DNA of 64,000 nt from Bacteroidaceae bacterium (GCA_017470525.1 JAFUYM010000008.1:1-64000); one strand, 5' to 3'. Positions 1-9,595 are shown, numbered from the stretch's first letter. The notes: generated by a model from the letters alone, not told the origin. Numbers and translations are program-made.

Positions 1-767
1 TGTCGTTAAGCAGTTGTTCTATTTCTGCCCATGCTTCTTCTGTCATCTTGACTTTCTCGTTTTCAGATAAGGATTGAGAAATATGCTCCAATTTTTCCAG
101 CAAATGTTTCTGAAGCAGGGATATGGTCAGAACTTTTTGGTGGATGATTTCTTTTTGGTATTGAATTTCCTTTTCACGGGTTGCAATCACCCGTTCTTTC
201 TCTTGTTGCTCCTGAAGATGTCTTGCATGTTCGTATCGTTGTGTCAGTACATGGTTCAGGTGTTTCTGACGTTCCAACACATATCTATTTCTTAACATAT
301 TATATATATAAGGCAAGCAATATGATAAAGAATATGATGAATCCTAATATCCACTTGCTGCGTTCGGCTTCTCGTTGTATCTGTTCTTTCTCCAGTTCTT
401 TGGCAATATTGGACTGGTAGTATTCGTCTTTCACATGCTGTGCATGGAAAAATCTGTTTTCCAAGCATTCATAGGTGGAATCCACATAGATGTAGAGAGA
501 GTCAAGGTCTCGTTTCTGATAAGCGACCTCAGAGAGATTGCGGAGTACAAGGTATTTGTTGATGTAATCATCAGAGTCGCATTGAATAGATTTCAATACA
601 TCTTTTGCCTTGTCTAATGAATCACATGCATAATAACATTGTGCTATAATCTGTTGGGATGGTACTATTTCTGCATCATCTGCTGTTTCGATACCTTTTT
701 TTGCATATTTGAGCGCATCACTATATCGTTCATTGAATAAATAAACACCTGCAAGTCCCATGCACAT
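1..767 (-). pseudogene. Broken TPR sensor-regulator (TPR, membrane segment, coiled coil), frameshifted and 5'-truncated
   Basis: The reading frame from 767 down to 300 encodes TPR-like helical repeats and then one membrane segment (WILGFIIFFIILLALYI), and stops at 300-302. The other frame resumes at 298 with MLRNRYVLERQ and a long charged coiled coil that stays open to the window edge. The break lies in a (TA)5 tract at 301-310, and one extra TA would join the frames as LALYIYNMLRNRY. This layout matches Bacteroidetes TPR-transmembrane regulators that end in a LuxR-like HTH, but the HTH would lie outside the window. Such proteins normally start with a signal peptide and several more TPRs. Here the frame begins about 40 bases from a terminator, so the N-terminus appears lost. 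It could instead be a phase-variable gene or a sequencing error. Confidence 0.6.
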
Positions 768-805
768 TGCATTTTCTGATTTGTTGATTTTATTTTGTGA
801 TGGGT

Positions 806-851
806 AAAAAAGTACACCGCTCCAGTCCGATGCTTCGGACTGGAGCGGTGT
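806..851 (-). terminator. Rho-independent terminator of the GH128-like gene
   Basis: A perfect 17-base inverted repeat (814-830 and 835-851) with a 4-base loop is followed, in the minus direction, by six T residues (806-811). It lies just downstream of the minus-strand gene ending at 907. The right arm also belongs to the 23-base repeat array described next. Confidence 0.75.
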
Positions 852-881
852 GGTATGTCGGACTGGAGCAGTCCGAAAGTG
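820..881. repeat. 23-base-period repeat array A (core CGGACTGGAG)
   Basis: The 10-base core cggactggag occurs at 836-845 and 859-868, exactly 23 bases apart. Its reverse complement, ctccagtccg, occurs at 820-829. The 13-base spacers between cores differ. The same 23-base period recurs with other cores at 23254 and 36120. Confidence 0.65.
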
Positions 882-906
882 AGGCGCTGCATGCGTGTCA
901 GGGGGG

Positions 907-3792
907 TCACTTGAGCAGCACTTTGGCGGTCTTTCCGTTTGCTTTCACCACATAGATGCCTGCGGGAAGGGTGGTTGTGGCATCCACCTTGTTTCCTGCC
1001 AGGCTGTAAACCTCGAATGTGGTGGCGCCATCCACATGGATTCGTCCATTGACAATGCGTGGAGACAGCCTTCCGCTCTTTTCTGTGGCTGGGAGGGTTT
1101 CGATGGCTGTTGGTGCGGAACCGCCCGACTTGTATTTGCTGATGGCTACCCAGCCGATGAGGTCTTGGTAGGCTTCATCGGTGGTTGAGGTTTTCACGCC
1201 CGGACTGAGGTCGTGGTCGAGGGTACGCTTGATTTTGATTCCTGTCGTCCATGTTGTTCCGTTGTCGTCCTTCTCGGTGATGTCGGTGCGTCGGAGCATG
1301 GTGACGGCTGGATAGTTGTTGGTTTGCAGGGCGGCAAGGATGGTGGGCTGATGGAACTTCAGGGTGGGGCGTAAAACTTTTGTCGCATCGATGCCTGGTG
1401 TGGTCTCTGAATAGAAGGTGTTGTCACGGGCTGAGATGCCGTAAATGGGGTTGTCTATGCCATGTCCTGCGGCGATGATGAGGTCGTTTTCTGCATCAAT
1501 GGTGCCGATGCCGGGGGCGATGGCAAAGTAGCACACGGACTGGGCGATGGCTACCTTGCGTGTGGATGCTGCCTCGGAATAGATGATGAACTTGAAGCCT
1601 GTGTTGGTCACGTCGAAGACCCGCACGTTCAGCGATGTAGCATTGCTGCTGGCTGTGGCGTAACTTGGATTGCGAATCTCGGTCAGGACGATGGGGGTCT
1701 CTCCTGTGGGGAAGGGCTGTCTGAAGGTCACCTCGGTCACGTCGGTCCATGTGTCGCTGCCTGTCGCCTTGTTGGAACTGACTAAACCCACTTCGCAGTC
1801 GAGGTCGCCAAATTTGTAGTTGCGTGGGCTGTAGGTCTTTGCATCGTTGTCGTATTCTGCTTGCAGCGCCATGAAGGGTATCTCTTCGTTGTTGGAGAGT
1901 GTGCCGTCGTTGGTCTGCCATGCCAGAGGCTGGTAGGTGAAGTATGACTTGCTGCTGTTCTTGGTGATGTTGCCTGCATAGAACTTGGTGTTCTTGTTGG
2001 TGGGCGCGCCGATGAAGACGAAGGGGGTTGCCTCTTCGAAGGCTTCGGAATAATAAACCTTGTTTTCGTCGGCGTTGTTGATGGAGAGTTTGCCGTACTG
2101 GAACTCGTTGGTGCCTTGTGCCGGTGCCACGTTGACGGTGGCATCGTCGGTGTATAGGGTCTTGTTGTTGTAGGAGATGGCCTTGATGCGATAGGTATAT
2201 ACACCGGGTTCGGTGATGGTGTCGGTGTAATTGTAGGTCACACCGCTGCTGGAGTTTTTGTCTTTTGGTGTGAGGGTCGTAAGGGTCGTGTAGAGGCTTT
2301 CGCCTGGCAACTTGCACTGTACGGTGATGCTTTCCGTCAGGTCGCCGTTGGGGTCGCTCCATGTGAGGGCAACTGTGCCTTTCGTGCGTGTGTAGGTGCA
2401 GTTCAGGTTGGAGAGGTTTTCCAGACGGGTGGGCTTGGGTATGTATTCGTTGGCGGCATTGTATGCCAGTCCGTCATCCATCGTGGCGTAGTGTTTGCCC
2501 AACTCGGTCAGTGCGCCGTTCTCATAGATATGTGCCTTGCTTTCGCTATTCCAGTAGGCATAGCGTTCCACTCGGCTGTTGGTGTTCAGGATGTTCAGAA
2601 GATTTTTGGTCTCGGAAAGAATCTGTGAGTTGGTGACTCCGTCGCCAAACGCTCCGTTATGATTCCATGATGCTCCCCAGATCCACTCTGAAATCCAGAT
2701 GGGGCGGCCGTTTCCGTAGTTGTCGCTGTACCAGGTGAGGCTGTTGAAGGTGCCTGATGCCCAGTAGCAGTGAAGGTCGAGGATGTCGCATCGCCAACCA
2801 CGGGCGTCAATCGAGTCGATGAATGCTTTAAGGTGGTTCATGGAGCCGTCGTGGGAGGATTCTGAACAGAGTCGCATGCCTGTGCGCATGAGGTTCTCCC
2901 AGTTGCCCAGCACGGTTGCCACGTCTTGTGGGTGGTCGTCGGCTGAGTTGCCGGGCTCGTTGTTGGTCTTCATGTGGCAGGAACCTGTCACGCTGCCGCA
3001 GGTGGACGAGGAGGGCCAGTCTTCGTAGATGTGGTTGGGCACCCATTCTGTATCGGGCAGGTTGCTGGCGTTGCCTTGTCCCCAGTCATAGCACCAGGAG
3101 GTGTTGAGGGCTTGGTTGGCTTCGGCTCTCCCGTCGCTTGCCAAACCTGCTTTGTGGGCGTTGTGCCACTTGAAGATTCTGTAGGAGGAGATTTTCTTGT
3201 CAAGGATATTGGGCAGGGTCTTCACCTCCAGGTCTTCTTGGTCGGCAATGAAGCAGCGGCTGTACCCCCAACCGCCTGTTCCGATGGCAAAGGTGACCAT
3301 ATAGCCGCGTTTCAGTTTGAAGGAGCGGATTTGGTTGTTGAGCAAGGATGTGTTCAGCGTCTTCATGTAGCCGCCCGAACTTCCCTCGCTGTAGTTGTTG
3401 CACGATTCGCCGCCGAAGTTTTGTTCCGTGTAGCAGGTGAGGGGTGCCATGTCTTTGGAATATGGGAAGATGATGGCGCCTCGGTTGTACATCTTCACTT
3501 GGCAGTTTTCACCATCCACGGCTTTCTCGCCGTTGATGTAGATGTAGTCCATCCAGTTGCTCAGCACTTTGCTGGGTTTGATGCTGGAGAGGATGAGCAC
3601 GGCGTGTTCTGTGTTCACGATGTTCACGCTTCCTGTCGTTGTGAATGGTGTCGCACTTGTCACCGTGTAGTCAACGTCGGTGGTCAGTTGCACGGAGTTG
3701 GTCACCTGTTCCACTGTTGTCTTTTCGTTTGCTGCCTGTGCCGCTAAACCAAGGCTCATCAGCAATGCTAACGTTAGTTGTTTCAGTTTCAT
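907..3792 (-). CDS. Secreted GH128-like (Asl1-like) glycoside hydrolase with FN3-like and T9SS-type tail
   Basis: This is a 961-residue secreted enzyme. It has an N-terminal signal peptide (MKLKQLTLALLMSLGLAAQA), a catalytic region at about 200-430, a fibronectin-III-like stretch at about 450-560, and a C-terminal tail (VYSLAGNKV ... GIYVVKANGKTAKVLLK) of the Por/type IX sorting kind. The catalytic region has the pattern of Asl1-like/GH128 glucanases: NNEPG with a likely acid/base Glu near 279, HCYW, and IWISEW with a likely nucleophile Glu near 369. GH128 enzymes act on beta-1,3-glucan. The substrate here is inferred and the family call rests on motifs only. The gene is probably monocistronic, as it ends at a strong terminator and has about 216 bases of non-coding DNA upstream. 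Confidence 0.75.
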   Translation of the reverse strand: MKLKQLTLALLMSLGLAAQAANEKTTVEQVTNSVQLTTDVDYTVTSATPFTTTGSVNIVNTEHAVLILSSIKPSKVLSNWMDYIYINGEKAVDGENCQVKMYNRGAIIFPYSKDMAPLTCYTEQNFGGESCNNYSEGSSGGYMKTLNTSLLNNQIRSFKLKRGYMVTFAIGTGGWGYSRCFIADQEDLEVKTLPNILDKKISSYRIFKWHNAHKAGLASDGRAEANQALNTSWCYDWGQGNASNLPDTEWVPNHIYEDWPSSSTCGSVTGSCHMKTNNEPGNSADDHPQDVATVLGNWENLMRTGMRLCSESSHDGSMNHLKAFIDSIDARGWRCDILDLHCYWASGTFNSLTWYSDNYGNGRPIWISEWIWGASWNHNGAFGDGVTNSQILSETKNLLNILNTNSRVERYAYWNSESKAHIYENGALTELGKHYATMDDGLAYNAANEYIPKPTRLENLSNLNCTYTRTKGTVALTWSDPNGDLTESITVQCKLPGESLYTTLTTLTPKDKNSSSGVTYNYTDTITEPGVYTYRIKAISYNNKTLYTDDATVNVAPAQGTNEFQYGKLSINNADENKVYYSEAFEEATPFVFIGAPTNKNTKFYAGNITKNSSKSYFTYQPLAWQTNDGTLSNNEEIPFMALQAEYDNDAKTYSPRNYKFGDLDCEVGLVSSNKATGSDTWTDVTEVTFRQPFPTGETPIVLTEIRNPSYATASSNATSLNVRVFDVTNTGFKFIIYSEAASTRKVAIAQSVCYFAIAPGIGTIDAENDLIIAAGHGIDNPIYGISARDNTFYSETTPGIDATKVLRPTLKFHQPTILAALQTNNYPAVTMLRRTDITEKDDNGTTWTTGIKIKRTLDHDLSPGVKTSTTDEAYQDLIGWVAISKYKSGGSAPTAIETLPATEKSGRLSPRIVNGRIHVDGATTFEVYSLAGNKVDATTTLPAGIYVVKANGKTAKVLLK

Positions 3793-3818
3793 AATATAAT
3801 AGGTTTTAGTTTTTATTT

Positions 3819-3832
3819 AACTTTCGAAAGTT
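3819..3832. promoter_or_regulatory. Palindrome upstream of the GH128-like gene
   Basis: The perfect 14-base palindrome aactttcgaaagtt sits 27 bases before the ATG of the minus-strand glycoside hydrolase, where an operator could lie. A related imperfect palindrome, caacttccgaaagttg, lies at 48983-48998 upstream of the capsule locus. Function is inferred from position only. Confidence 0.3.
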
Positions 3833-3840
3833 CTTCTTAA

Positions 3841-3981
3841 CGCTTTGCGTCTTTAGAAAAACCATAAAAAACCAAAGAAAACCTCAAAAAAACAATCATT
3901 TTCATCATAAAGAACTTGAAGCCTCATATTGTTTTTTATGGTTTTTTCTTGTTTTTATTGGTTTTTCAAAGACCGCTTGCG
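3841..3981. repeat. Large A-tract inverted repeat with 10-11 base phasing
   Basis: This fills most of the 216-base gap between two minus-strand genes. The left arm (about 3841-3896) and right arm (about 3928-3981) are imperfect reverse complements. Each is made of A- or T-tracts separated by CCA/TGG about every 10-11 bases, such as aaaaaccat and aaaaaacca. Helically phased A-tracts are known to bend DNA. It may also end transcription from the M64 peptidase gene. Confidence 0.6.
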
Positions 3982-4008
3982 GTATAATTACATCCGAAAC
4001 TTGAGTTT

Positions 4009-5448
4009 TTATTTTGCAGTGTAAAAGTCTGTGATTCGGATGATGGCGCGTGTGCAGACAGGGCAGAAGTCTTCCACTTCGTTAATCTTCATGCGGCACT
4101 CCTGTGCAGGACGGTAGCATCCTTTGCTCTGATAGCCTGCTCCTTCAAACACGCCGACCACTTGGGTGCATTTGTTGAGGACTTCCATTGCCTTTGCGTC
4201 ATTCTTGTCAATCCTCTTGAAGTCGGGCACTTTGGGGTCGAGTGGGGTGGGGATGGATTGCTTTTTCGGCATCATGTCCGCCCATTTCGAATTGAAGTCT
4301 TTGAGGGTGGTGATGTTGGGTTCCCATGGCTCGGTGTCGGCTGGATACCATTCGGAGTCCATGTCGTCGTAGGCATATTCGTCTGCTAAACCTGCATAAC
4401 TGTGCCCGAACTCATGTACGAACACTTCGTTGAAGGTGGGGTGGTCGCTGGTGGAGAAGGTCACTTGGTTGTAGATGCCGCCACCGCCGTAAGTGTCGCT
4501 GTTCACCAACACCATGATGTGTTCAAAGGGGACTCCTGTGAGGAGGTCGTAAATCTTGTGCATGTCCTGCGACATGAGGTAACGGTCGGAATAGAAGGTG
4601 TCGTAGTGACTGCCTGCCGGTGTGTTGTGCCAAATGCCTGTATGTGGCACGGTGGGACCTGCCTCCTGCGACGGGGCTGCCACTGCCACCACATTGAACC
4701 TGCTCTTCAGCGATTTGAAAGGTTCGCGGGCAAACAGCGCATCCACTGCCCTTTGGCAATCGTGGTAGAATTTGCCCATCTGTGCTTCGGTATATCCTTC
4801 TGCCACGATGGCAAGGTCGATGCAACTGGTGATGTCAACTCCTTGGAAGGGGTCGTATGCTGATGCCACATAGTTTCTGCCTTTGCCGTTGCGTGGTTCG
4901 TTTGTCGTCTGTTGTCCCTTGTTGGTTGCCTGTTGCCCTTTCCACACATAATGGAACGGTATGCCGTTGTTGCCAATCCTGCGGATTAAAATGTCCTTGG
5001 GGTTTACCGTGTGGGTCATTTCCGTCACCACTTTCTGGTGGTTGTCGGTCAAGGTTACGGTCACGTCAACGGGCTGTTTGGGAAAGGGTACGTTGTAAGA
5101 GGTCTCGAAAGCCTTATCGACTTGCTTTGCCTCGTCATATTGCAGCCACTCCTGAAACAGCGTGGAGAAGGTGGTCACATAAATCACCTGTCCTGATGCG
5201 TGGTCTTTTACGGTGACTTGTCCGTTGCCGTTCAAGAATTTCTCTGCCAGGCGGCTTTTGCGTCCCGCCCACTTATCTTGCTTTTTCAGTTCCTGGAGAT
5301 AGATGTGCTGCTCTTTCACGTTGCCGGCAAAGATGTAGTCGATTCTCAACGTGGCATCCTCAAAGTATTGGTCATAGTTTTGTGCCTTTACGCTCATCGG
5401 GAGTAAAGGCATGAGTGCAGTTAGTAATAGCGTCGTCAGTTTTTTCAT
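4009..5448 (-). CDS. Secreted M64-family metallopeptidase
   Basis: This 479-residue protein has a signal peptide (MKKLTTLLLTALMPLLPMSVKAQ) and belongs to peptidase family M64, whose known member cleaves IgA. The zinc motif HEFGHSYAGLADEY begins near residue 345. It gives the two His ligands, the catalytic Glu, and the downstream Asp-Glu-Tyr typical of the family. An N-terminal beta-rich domain (about 25-160) precedes the catalytic domain, starting around DLAIVAEGY. The C-terminal CRM...CPVC cysteines may bind metal or form disulfides. It has its own promoter (-7 at 5483-5490). The role is inferred to be degradation of host or dietary protein at the surface or in the periplasm. A real immunoglobulin substrate cannot be read from sequence. 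Confidence 0.85.
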   Translation of the reverse strand: MKKLTTLLLTALMPLLPMSVKAQNYDQYFEDATLRIDYIFAGNVKEQHIYLQELKKQDKWAGRKSRLAEKFLNGNGQVTVKDHASGQVIYVTTFSTLFQEWLQYDEAKQVDKAFETSYNVPFPKQPVDVTVTLTDNHQKVVTEMTHTVNPKDILIRRIGNNGIPFHYVWKGQQATNKGQQTTNEPRNGKGRNYVASAYDPFQGVDITSCIDLAIVAEGYTEAQMGKFYHDCQRAVDALFAREPFKSLKSRFNVVAVAAPSQEAGPTVPHTGIWHNTPAGSHYDTFYSDRYLMSQDMHKIYDLLTGVPFEHIMVLVNSDTYGGGGIYNQVTFSTSDHPTFNEVFVHEFGHSYAGLADEYAYDDMDSEWYPADTEPWEPNITTLKDFNSKWADMMPKKQSIPTPLDPKVPDFKRIDKNDAKAMEVLNKCTQVVGVFEGAGYQSKGCYRPAQECRMKINEVEDFCPVCTRAIIRITDFYTAK

Positions 5449-5482
5449 TCTAAATGAGGTTTTAATATCATGTTATGAGTTG

Positions 5483-5490
5483 CAAAGATA
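5483..5490 (-). promoter_or_regulatory. -7 promoter element for the M64 peptidase gene
   Basis: TATCTTTG on the minus strand fits the Bacteroidetes sigma-70 -7 consensus TAnnTTTG and lies 34 bases before the ATG. It directly follows the T-tract of the uvrA terminator, so the two signals are packed end to end. Confidence 0.6.
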
Positions 5491-5491
5491 C

Positions 5492-5542
5492 AAAAAAAAA
5501 TAATGTGCAAGAAAAGAAAGCATTTTTTCTTGCACATTATTT
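5492..5542 (-). terminator. Rho-independent terminator of uvrA
   Basis: Perfect 18-base arms at 5498-5515 and 5525-5542 enclose a 9-base loop. In the minus direction they are followed by a T-tract (5492-5500 on the plus strand reads A). It begins six bases after the uvrA stop codon. Confidence 0.85.
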
Positions 5543-5547
5543 ATATA

Positions 5548-8376
5548 TTATAGCAATTTGTCCTGCAAAAACTGTCCTGTGTAACTGTAAGCACATCGTG
5601 ACACCTCTTCTGGCGTGCCTTCGGTCACAAGGTTGCCACCCGCCTCTCCACCTTCGGGACCGAGGTCGATGATGTGGTCGGCACATTTGATGATGTCCAT
5701 GTTGTGTTCAATGATGAGGATGGTGTGGCCACGGGCAATCAGGGCGTTGAAGGCATTGAGCAGTTTCTGGATGTCGTGGAAGTGCAGTCCTGTGGTCGGT
5801 TCGTCGAAGATGAACAGGGTGGGCATCGTTTTCTCCTGACTCAAGTAGTAAGCCAATTTGATGCGCTGGTTCTCACCGCCAGACAGGGTGGAGGAGGTCT
5901 GTCCGAGTTTGATGTATCCTAATCCCACATCTTGCAGCGGCTTCATCTTTTCCACAATCCGTTTCTGCTTGTGCTTCTCGAAGAACTCAATCGCCTGATT
6001 GATGGTCATTTCCATGATGTCGTAGGCATTCATCCCTTGATACTTCACTTCCAGAATGTCGCTCTTGAAACGCTTGCCGTGACACTGTTCGCACTCCAGC
6101 ACCAAATCGTTCATGAACTGCATCTCTACGGTTACCGTGCCTTCTCCCTTGCATTCCTCACATCGTCCGCCTTCGGCATTGAACGAGAAGTAAGCGGGTG
6201 TGTAGCCCATCTGCTTGGCTAATTGCTGATTGGCAAGCAGTTTGCGTATCTCATCCCATGCCCCGATGTAAGTCACTGGGTTGGAACGAGACGAGGTGCC
6301 GATGGGATTTTGGTTTACGAAATCCACATGTTGAATCATGTCCATGTCACCTTCCAACTTCGAGAAAAGTCCTGGTTTTTCTGCACTTTCTCCGAGGTGA
6401 CGCTTCAGGGCTAAATAGAGCACGTCCCTCACCAATGATGACTTTCCTGAACCTGAAACGCCGGTCACACAGGTCATCACGTTCAAAGGGAACTTCACGT
6501 CGATGCCTTTCAGGTTGTTGGCACGGGCATTTTTCACCATGATATAGTTGTTCCACGGACGGCGGGTCTCAGGAATGGCTATCTTTTCCGCTCCTGTCAG
6601 GTAATCCAATGTGTGCGAACGCACTTCTTTGAGCGTTTTGGGGTCGGGCTTGGGACTTCCTGCATACATGATTTGTCCTCCCAGTCGTCCTGCATCGGGA
6701 CCGATGTCGATGATGTAATCCGCTGCCCGCATGATTTCCTCGTCATGCTCCACCACTATCACGGTGTTGCCCAACTGCTGTAACTGCCGCAGCACTCGAA
6801 TCAGTCGTTGCGTGTCTCTTGAGTGCAAGCCGATGCTGGGTTCGTCCAGTATGTACATGCTGCCCACCAACGAAGAGCCAAGGCTGGTGGCAAGGTTGAT
6901 TCTTTGGCTCTCTCCACCCGACAGCGAGTTGCTCAGTCGTGAGAGTGTCAGATACCCTAATCCCACGTCCACCAAGAATTGCAGACGGCTCTTGATTTCC
7001 ACCAACAGGCGTTTGGCGATTTTGGCTTCCTGAGCCGTGACTTTCAGGGTGCGGAAAAACTCATGCAGTTCGGTCACGGACAATTCACACAAGTCTGTGA
7101 TGCTTTTTCCTCCCACTTTCACATACTCTGCCTCCTTCTTCAGCCGCCTTCCCTGACAGGTGGGGCACACTGTCTTTCCTCTGTATCTTGCCAGCATCAC
7201 CCGATACTGAATCTTATACTGATTTTCTCTCAGCATGCGGAAAAATTCGTCGATGCAGATGGAGTGGTTTCCCCATTCGTTTTCCTCATACACACCATGC
7301 CAAAGCACTTCCTTCTGTCTCGGGGTCAGTTGGTTGTAAGGTGTGAAGACAGGAAAATTCTCATAGTTCTCTGCTCTCCTGACAAACTCCTTCTTCCATT
7401 CCGACATCTTTTCTCCTTTCCAGCATGCCACACATCCGTCATACACTGACAAATCGGGGTCGGGGATGACCAAACTCTCGTCAATTCCGATAATCTTTCC
7501 GTAGCCTTCACATTCAGGGCAAGCCCCCACTGGCGAATTGAACGAAAACATCTGGTCGGTCGGTTCCTCAAACTCAATGCCATCTGCCTCAAACTTCAGC
7601 GAAAACTCCTTCGTGTCTCCATCTTCAAATTTCAGCACGCATTTTCCGTCTCCTTCATATAATGCCGTATTTGCCGAATCCACCAATCTGTTCACCGTGG
7701 CTTTGTCGTCTCCCACCTTCAATCGGTCGATGACAAGGAAGACCCCCTCTGCCTGTAAGGTTGAAGGGGACTGTAAAAGGTCACTGATTCTCACCACCTC
7801 TCCATCCACCTCCACTCGCTGGAATCCTGTCTTATAATCTACATCCAACTGCTCCTTCAATGTCCTTCCGTTCCTCACCACCAGCGGAGTCATCACCATC
7901 AGCCTTGTTCCCTCCTCATGCGTCAGCATGCACTGGATGATGTCATCTGTCGTGTTCTTCTTCACTTCCTTGCCGCTTACAGGCGAATACGTCCGTCCAA
8001 TCCTCGCATACAGCATGCGCAGGTAATCGTAAATCTCCGTGCTGGTTCCCACCGTGGAACGCGGGTTCCTGCTGCTCACCTTCTGCTCAATCGCAATGGC
8101 GGGCGAAATCCCTTCGATGAAGTCACATTCGGGTTTTCTCAACCTTCCCAAGAACTGTCTTGCGTAGGTCGATAGGCTTTCCACATACCGCCGTTGCCCT
8201 TCTGCATACAGCGTGTCGAACGCCAGCGACGACTTGCCGCTGCCTGATACGCCTGTCACTACCACAAACTTGTCATGCGGAATCTTCACGTCGATGTTTT
8301 TCAGGTTGTTCACCCGACATCCTCTTACACTGATGTAGTCCTTCAGTTCTGCCTTATCGTATTTTTTGAGTTTCAT
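5548..8376 (-). CDS. uvrA: UvrA, excinuclease ABC subunit A
   Basis: This is the DNA-damage recognition ATPase of nucleotide excision repair, 942 residues from the ATG at 8376, which is the usual length. It has two ABC modules with Walker [10 protein letters not shown] (about 42-50 and again in the second half), two LSGGE signatures, and zinc-finger cysteine pairs ([31 protein letters not shown]). An open frame continues upstream to 8757, but that part overlaps the divergent lipoprotein gene and its promoter and has no UvrA homology. [11 protein letters not shown] is therefore the supported start, 18 bases after a TATCTTTG element. Confidence 0.95.
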   Translation of the reverse strand: MKLKKYDKAELKDYISVRGCRVNNLKNIDVKIPHDKFVVVTGVSGSGKSSLAFDTLYAEGQRRYVESLSTYARQFLGRLRKPECDFIEGISPAIAIEQKVSSRNPRSTVGTSTEIYDYLRMLYARIGRTYSPVSGKEVKKNTTDDIIQCMLTHEEGTRLMVMTPLVVRNGRTLKEQLDVDYKTGFQRVEVDGEVVRISDLLQSPSTLQAEGVFLVIDRLKVGDDKATVNRLVDSANTALYEGDGKCVLKFEDGDTKEFSLKFEADGIEFEEPTDQMFSFNSPVGACPECEGYGKIIGIDESLVIPDPDLSVYDGCVACWKGEKMSEWKKEFVRRAENYENFPVFTPYNQLTPRQKEVLWHGVYEENEWGNHSICIDEFFRMLRENQYKIQYRVMLARYRGKTVCPTCQGRRLKKEAEYVKVGGKSITDLCELSVTELHEFFRTLKVTAQEAKIAKRLLVEIKSRLQFLVDVGLGYLTLSRLSNSLSGGESQRINLATSLGSSLVGSMYILDEPSIGLHSRDTQRLIRVLRQLQQLGNTVIVVEHDEEIMRAADYIIDIGPDAGRLGGQIMYAGSPKPDPKTLKEVRSHTLDYLTGAEKIAIPETRRPWNNYIMVKNARANNLKGIDVKFPLNVMTCVTGVSGSGKSSLVRDVLYLALKRHLGESAEKPGLFSKLEGDMDMIQHVDFVNQNPIGTSSRSNPVTYIGAWDEIRKLLANQQLAKQMGYTPAYFSFNAEGGRCEECKGEGTVTVEMQFMNDLVLECEQCHGKRFKSDILEVKYQGMNAYDIMEMTINQAIEFFEKHKQKRIVEKMKPLQDVGLGYIKLGQTSSTLSGGENQRIKLAYYLSQEKTMPTLFIFDEPTTGLHFHDIQKLLNAFNALIARGHTILIIEHNMDIIKCADHIIDLGPEGGEAGGNLVTEGTPEEVSRCAYSYTGQFLQDKLL

Positions 8377-8394
8377 CTTTGTCCATTTGAATGA

Positions 8395-8402
8395 CAAAGA
8401 TA
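8395..8402 (-). promoter_or_regulatory. -7 promoter element for uvrA
   Basis: Minus-strand TATCTTTG lies 18 bases upstream of the uvrA ATG, with a TTTTTTG run about 15-20 bases further upstream that could serve as the -33 element. Confidence 0.6.
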
Positions 8403-8455
8403 CGGAAAAAAAACAAAAAACAGAGTGGGGAAGGGAAAAAACTATAGAAAGCAGG

Positions 8456-8485
8456 TTGTGAATCAAATATTTTTTAATACTTTTG
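8456..8485 (+). promoter_or_regulatory. Promoter of the YiiX-like lipoprotein gene
   Basis: TACTTTTG at 8478-8485 matches TAnnTTTG, and TTG at 8456-8458 is well placed as the -33 element. It is divergent from the uvrA promoter. Confidence 0.55.
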
Positions 8486-8523
8486 TGGCATGAAGATGAA
8501 GTTGTGAGTAAAAAACTGCCATC

Positions 8524-9156
8524 ATGATGCGTTCCTGCTATATCTGTTTGATACTCGTGTGGATGTTCTATGCCTGCACCCCATCGTACGAAAGTTCCGT
8601 TTGGGTAGAGGATGCTGATTTCCGCGAAGGTGACTTGGTGTTGCGGTGCGGATGGGGGATGGAAAGTCAGGCGGTTGTGGAATCCAGCAATTCTGTCTAT
8701 TCTCACATTGGCATGTTGCATTACGATTCTTTGAGTGCCCTGTGGATGGTCATCCATGCGGTGCCAGGGGAGGCGGAGAAGGGAGAGCCTGAATACCTGA
8801 AATACGAGTCGCTTTCAGATTTCTATGCCCCCGACCGTGCTAAGTGTGGTGCGTGGATGCGCATAGATTGTTCTGACAGCATAGCATCTTCCGCAGTTCT
8901 TTATGCTCTGGGAAAGGTGCGGGGGAAGGTTACGTTCGACAACGATTATCTGCTCTCCGACACGACTCAACTTTACTGCACAGAATTAGTCTATCAGGCA
9001 TACCTTCATCAAGGGCTTGACATCACCGATGGGCATCGTCGCGACCTGCCCGTTATTCTTTGTAAAGACGGTGAAGGAATCTTCCCCATCGATATTGAGG
9101 AAAGTTCCCATGTTCTTTTTGTACAACCTTTTCAAACAAAAAAACTGAAAAATTAG
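8524..9156 (+). CDS. YiiX/NlpC-P60-like cysteine hydrolase lipoprotein
   Basis: This 210-residue protein starts at the first of two adjacent ATG codons. It has a short hydrophobic leader ending in a lipobox-like FYAC (Cys18), so it is probably a lipoprotein. The body fits the permuted papain-like YiiX/YebB group: a catalytic His in SHIGM (residue 61) precedes the catalytic Cys in YCTELV (residue 152), the reverse of the classical NlpC/P60 order. Members are thought to act on cell-wall or lipid amide bonds, but substrates are poorly known. A lipoprotein gene follows after 29 bases and may be co-transcribed. Confidence 0.75.
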   Translation: MMRSCYICLILVWMFYACTPSYESSVWVEDADFREGDLVLRCGWGMESQAVVESSNSVYSHIGMLHYDSLSALWMVIHAVPGEAEKGEPEYLKYESLSDFYAPDRAKCGAWMRIDCSDSIASSAVLYALGKVRGKVTFDNDYLLSDTTQLYCTELVYQAYLHQGLDITDGHRRDLPVILCKDGEGIFPIDIEESSHVLFVQPFQTKKLKN

Positions 9157-9185
9157 CATTGTTCAACCCATAAAAACAAAACACA

Positions 9186-9578
9186 ATGAAAAAAATTCTT
9201 TCTATTCTGAGTCTCGCGCTCATGACAATTGCCTTCGTTTCATGCTCTCAGAACAATCCCGAAGGTGTCATTAAAAAGTATTTCACCTACATTCAGGAAG
9301 GGCAATATGATGAAGCCATAGACCTGCTGTACTTCAAGAAAAGCCTCTCCGACAAGGACAAGGTGCAGTTTGTCACGCTGATTCGTGAGAAAGGTGTCAA
9401 AGACATTGACAAGAAGGGTGGCATTTCCTCTGTCGTTATTGACAATGTGCAGATGGAAGATGGTGACGAATCTGCTTTGGTGAACTACACCATTAAGTAT
9501 GGTGATGGTTCTGCCAAAAGTGACAAGACCAAAGTCCTTAAAGTTGATGGACAGTGGTTGATTGATTCGGGCAAGTAA
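9186..9578 (+). CDS. DUF4878-like small lipoprotein
   Basis: This 130-residue protein has a lipoprotein signal (MKKILSILSLALMTIAFVSC, Cys20). A compact alpha+beta domain follows, beginning PEGVIKKYFTYIQEGQYDEAIDLLY, as in DUF4878/NTF2-like periplasmic proteins. Such domains bind small ligands or partner proteins, but no reaction is known. It lies 29 bases after the YiiX-like gene and is followed by a terminator, so the two form a likely two-gene unit. No catalytic residues are visible. Confidence 0.7.
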   Translation: MKKILSILSLALMTIAFVSCSQNNPEGVIKKYFTYIQEGQYDEAIDLLYFKKSLSDKDKVQFVTLIREKGVKDIDKKGGISSVVIDNVQMEDGDESALVNYTIKYGDGSAKSDKTKVLKVDGQWLIDSGK

Positions 9579-9595
9579 CTGAAGAACAACAGAGG

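Noticed and set aside
820..881. CRISPR array
   Set aside because: The 23-base units have 10-base cores and 13-base spacers with no cas genes, far too short for repeats and spacers of CRISPR.
2974..3747. Plus-strand frame of 257 codons within the GH128-like gene
   Set aside because: Shadow of the minus-strand gene, with no promoter or family match.
8377..8757. N-terminal extension of uvrA (open frame from 8757)
   Set aside because: It overlaps the divergent lipoprotein gene and both promoters and has no UvrA similarity; MKLKKYD at 8376 is the natural start.
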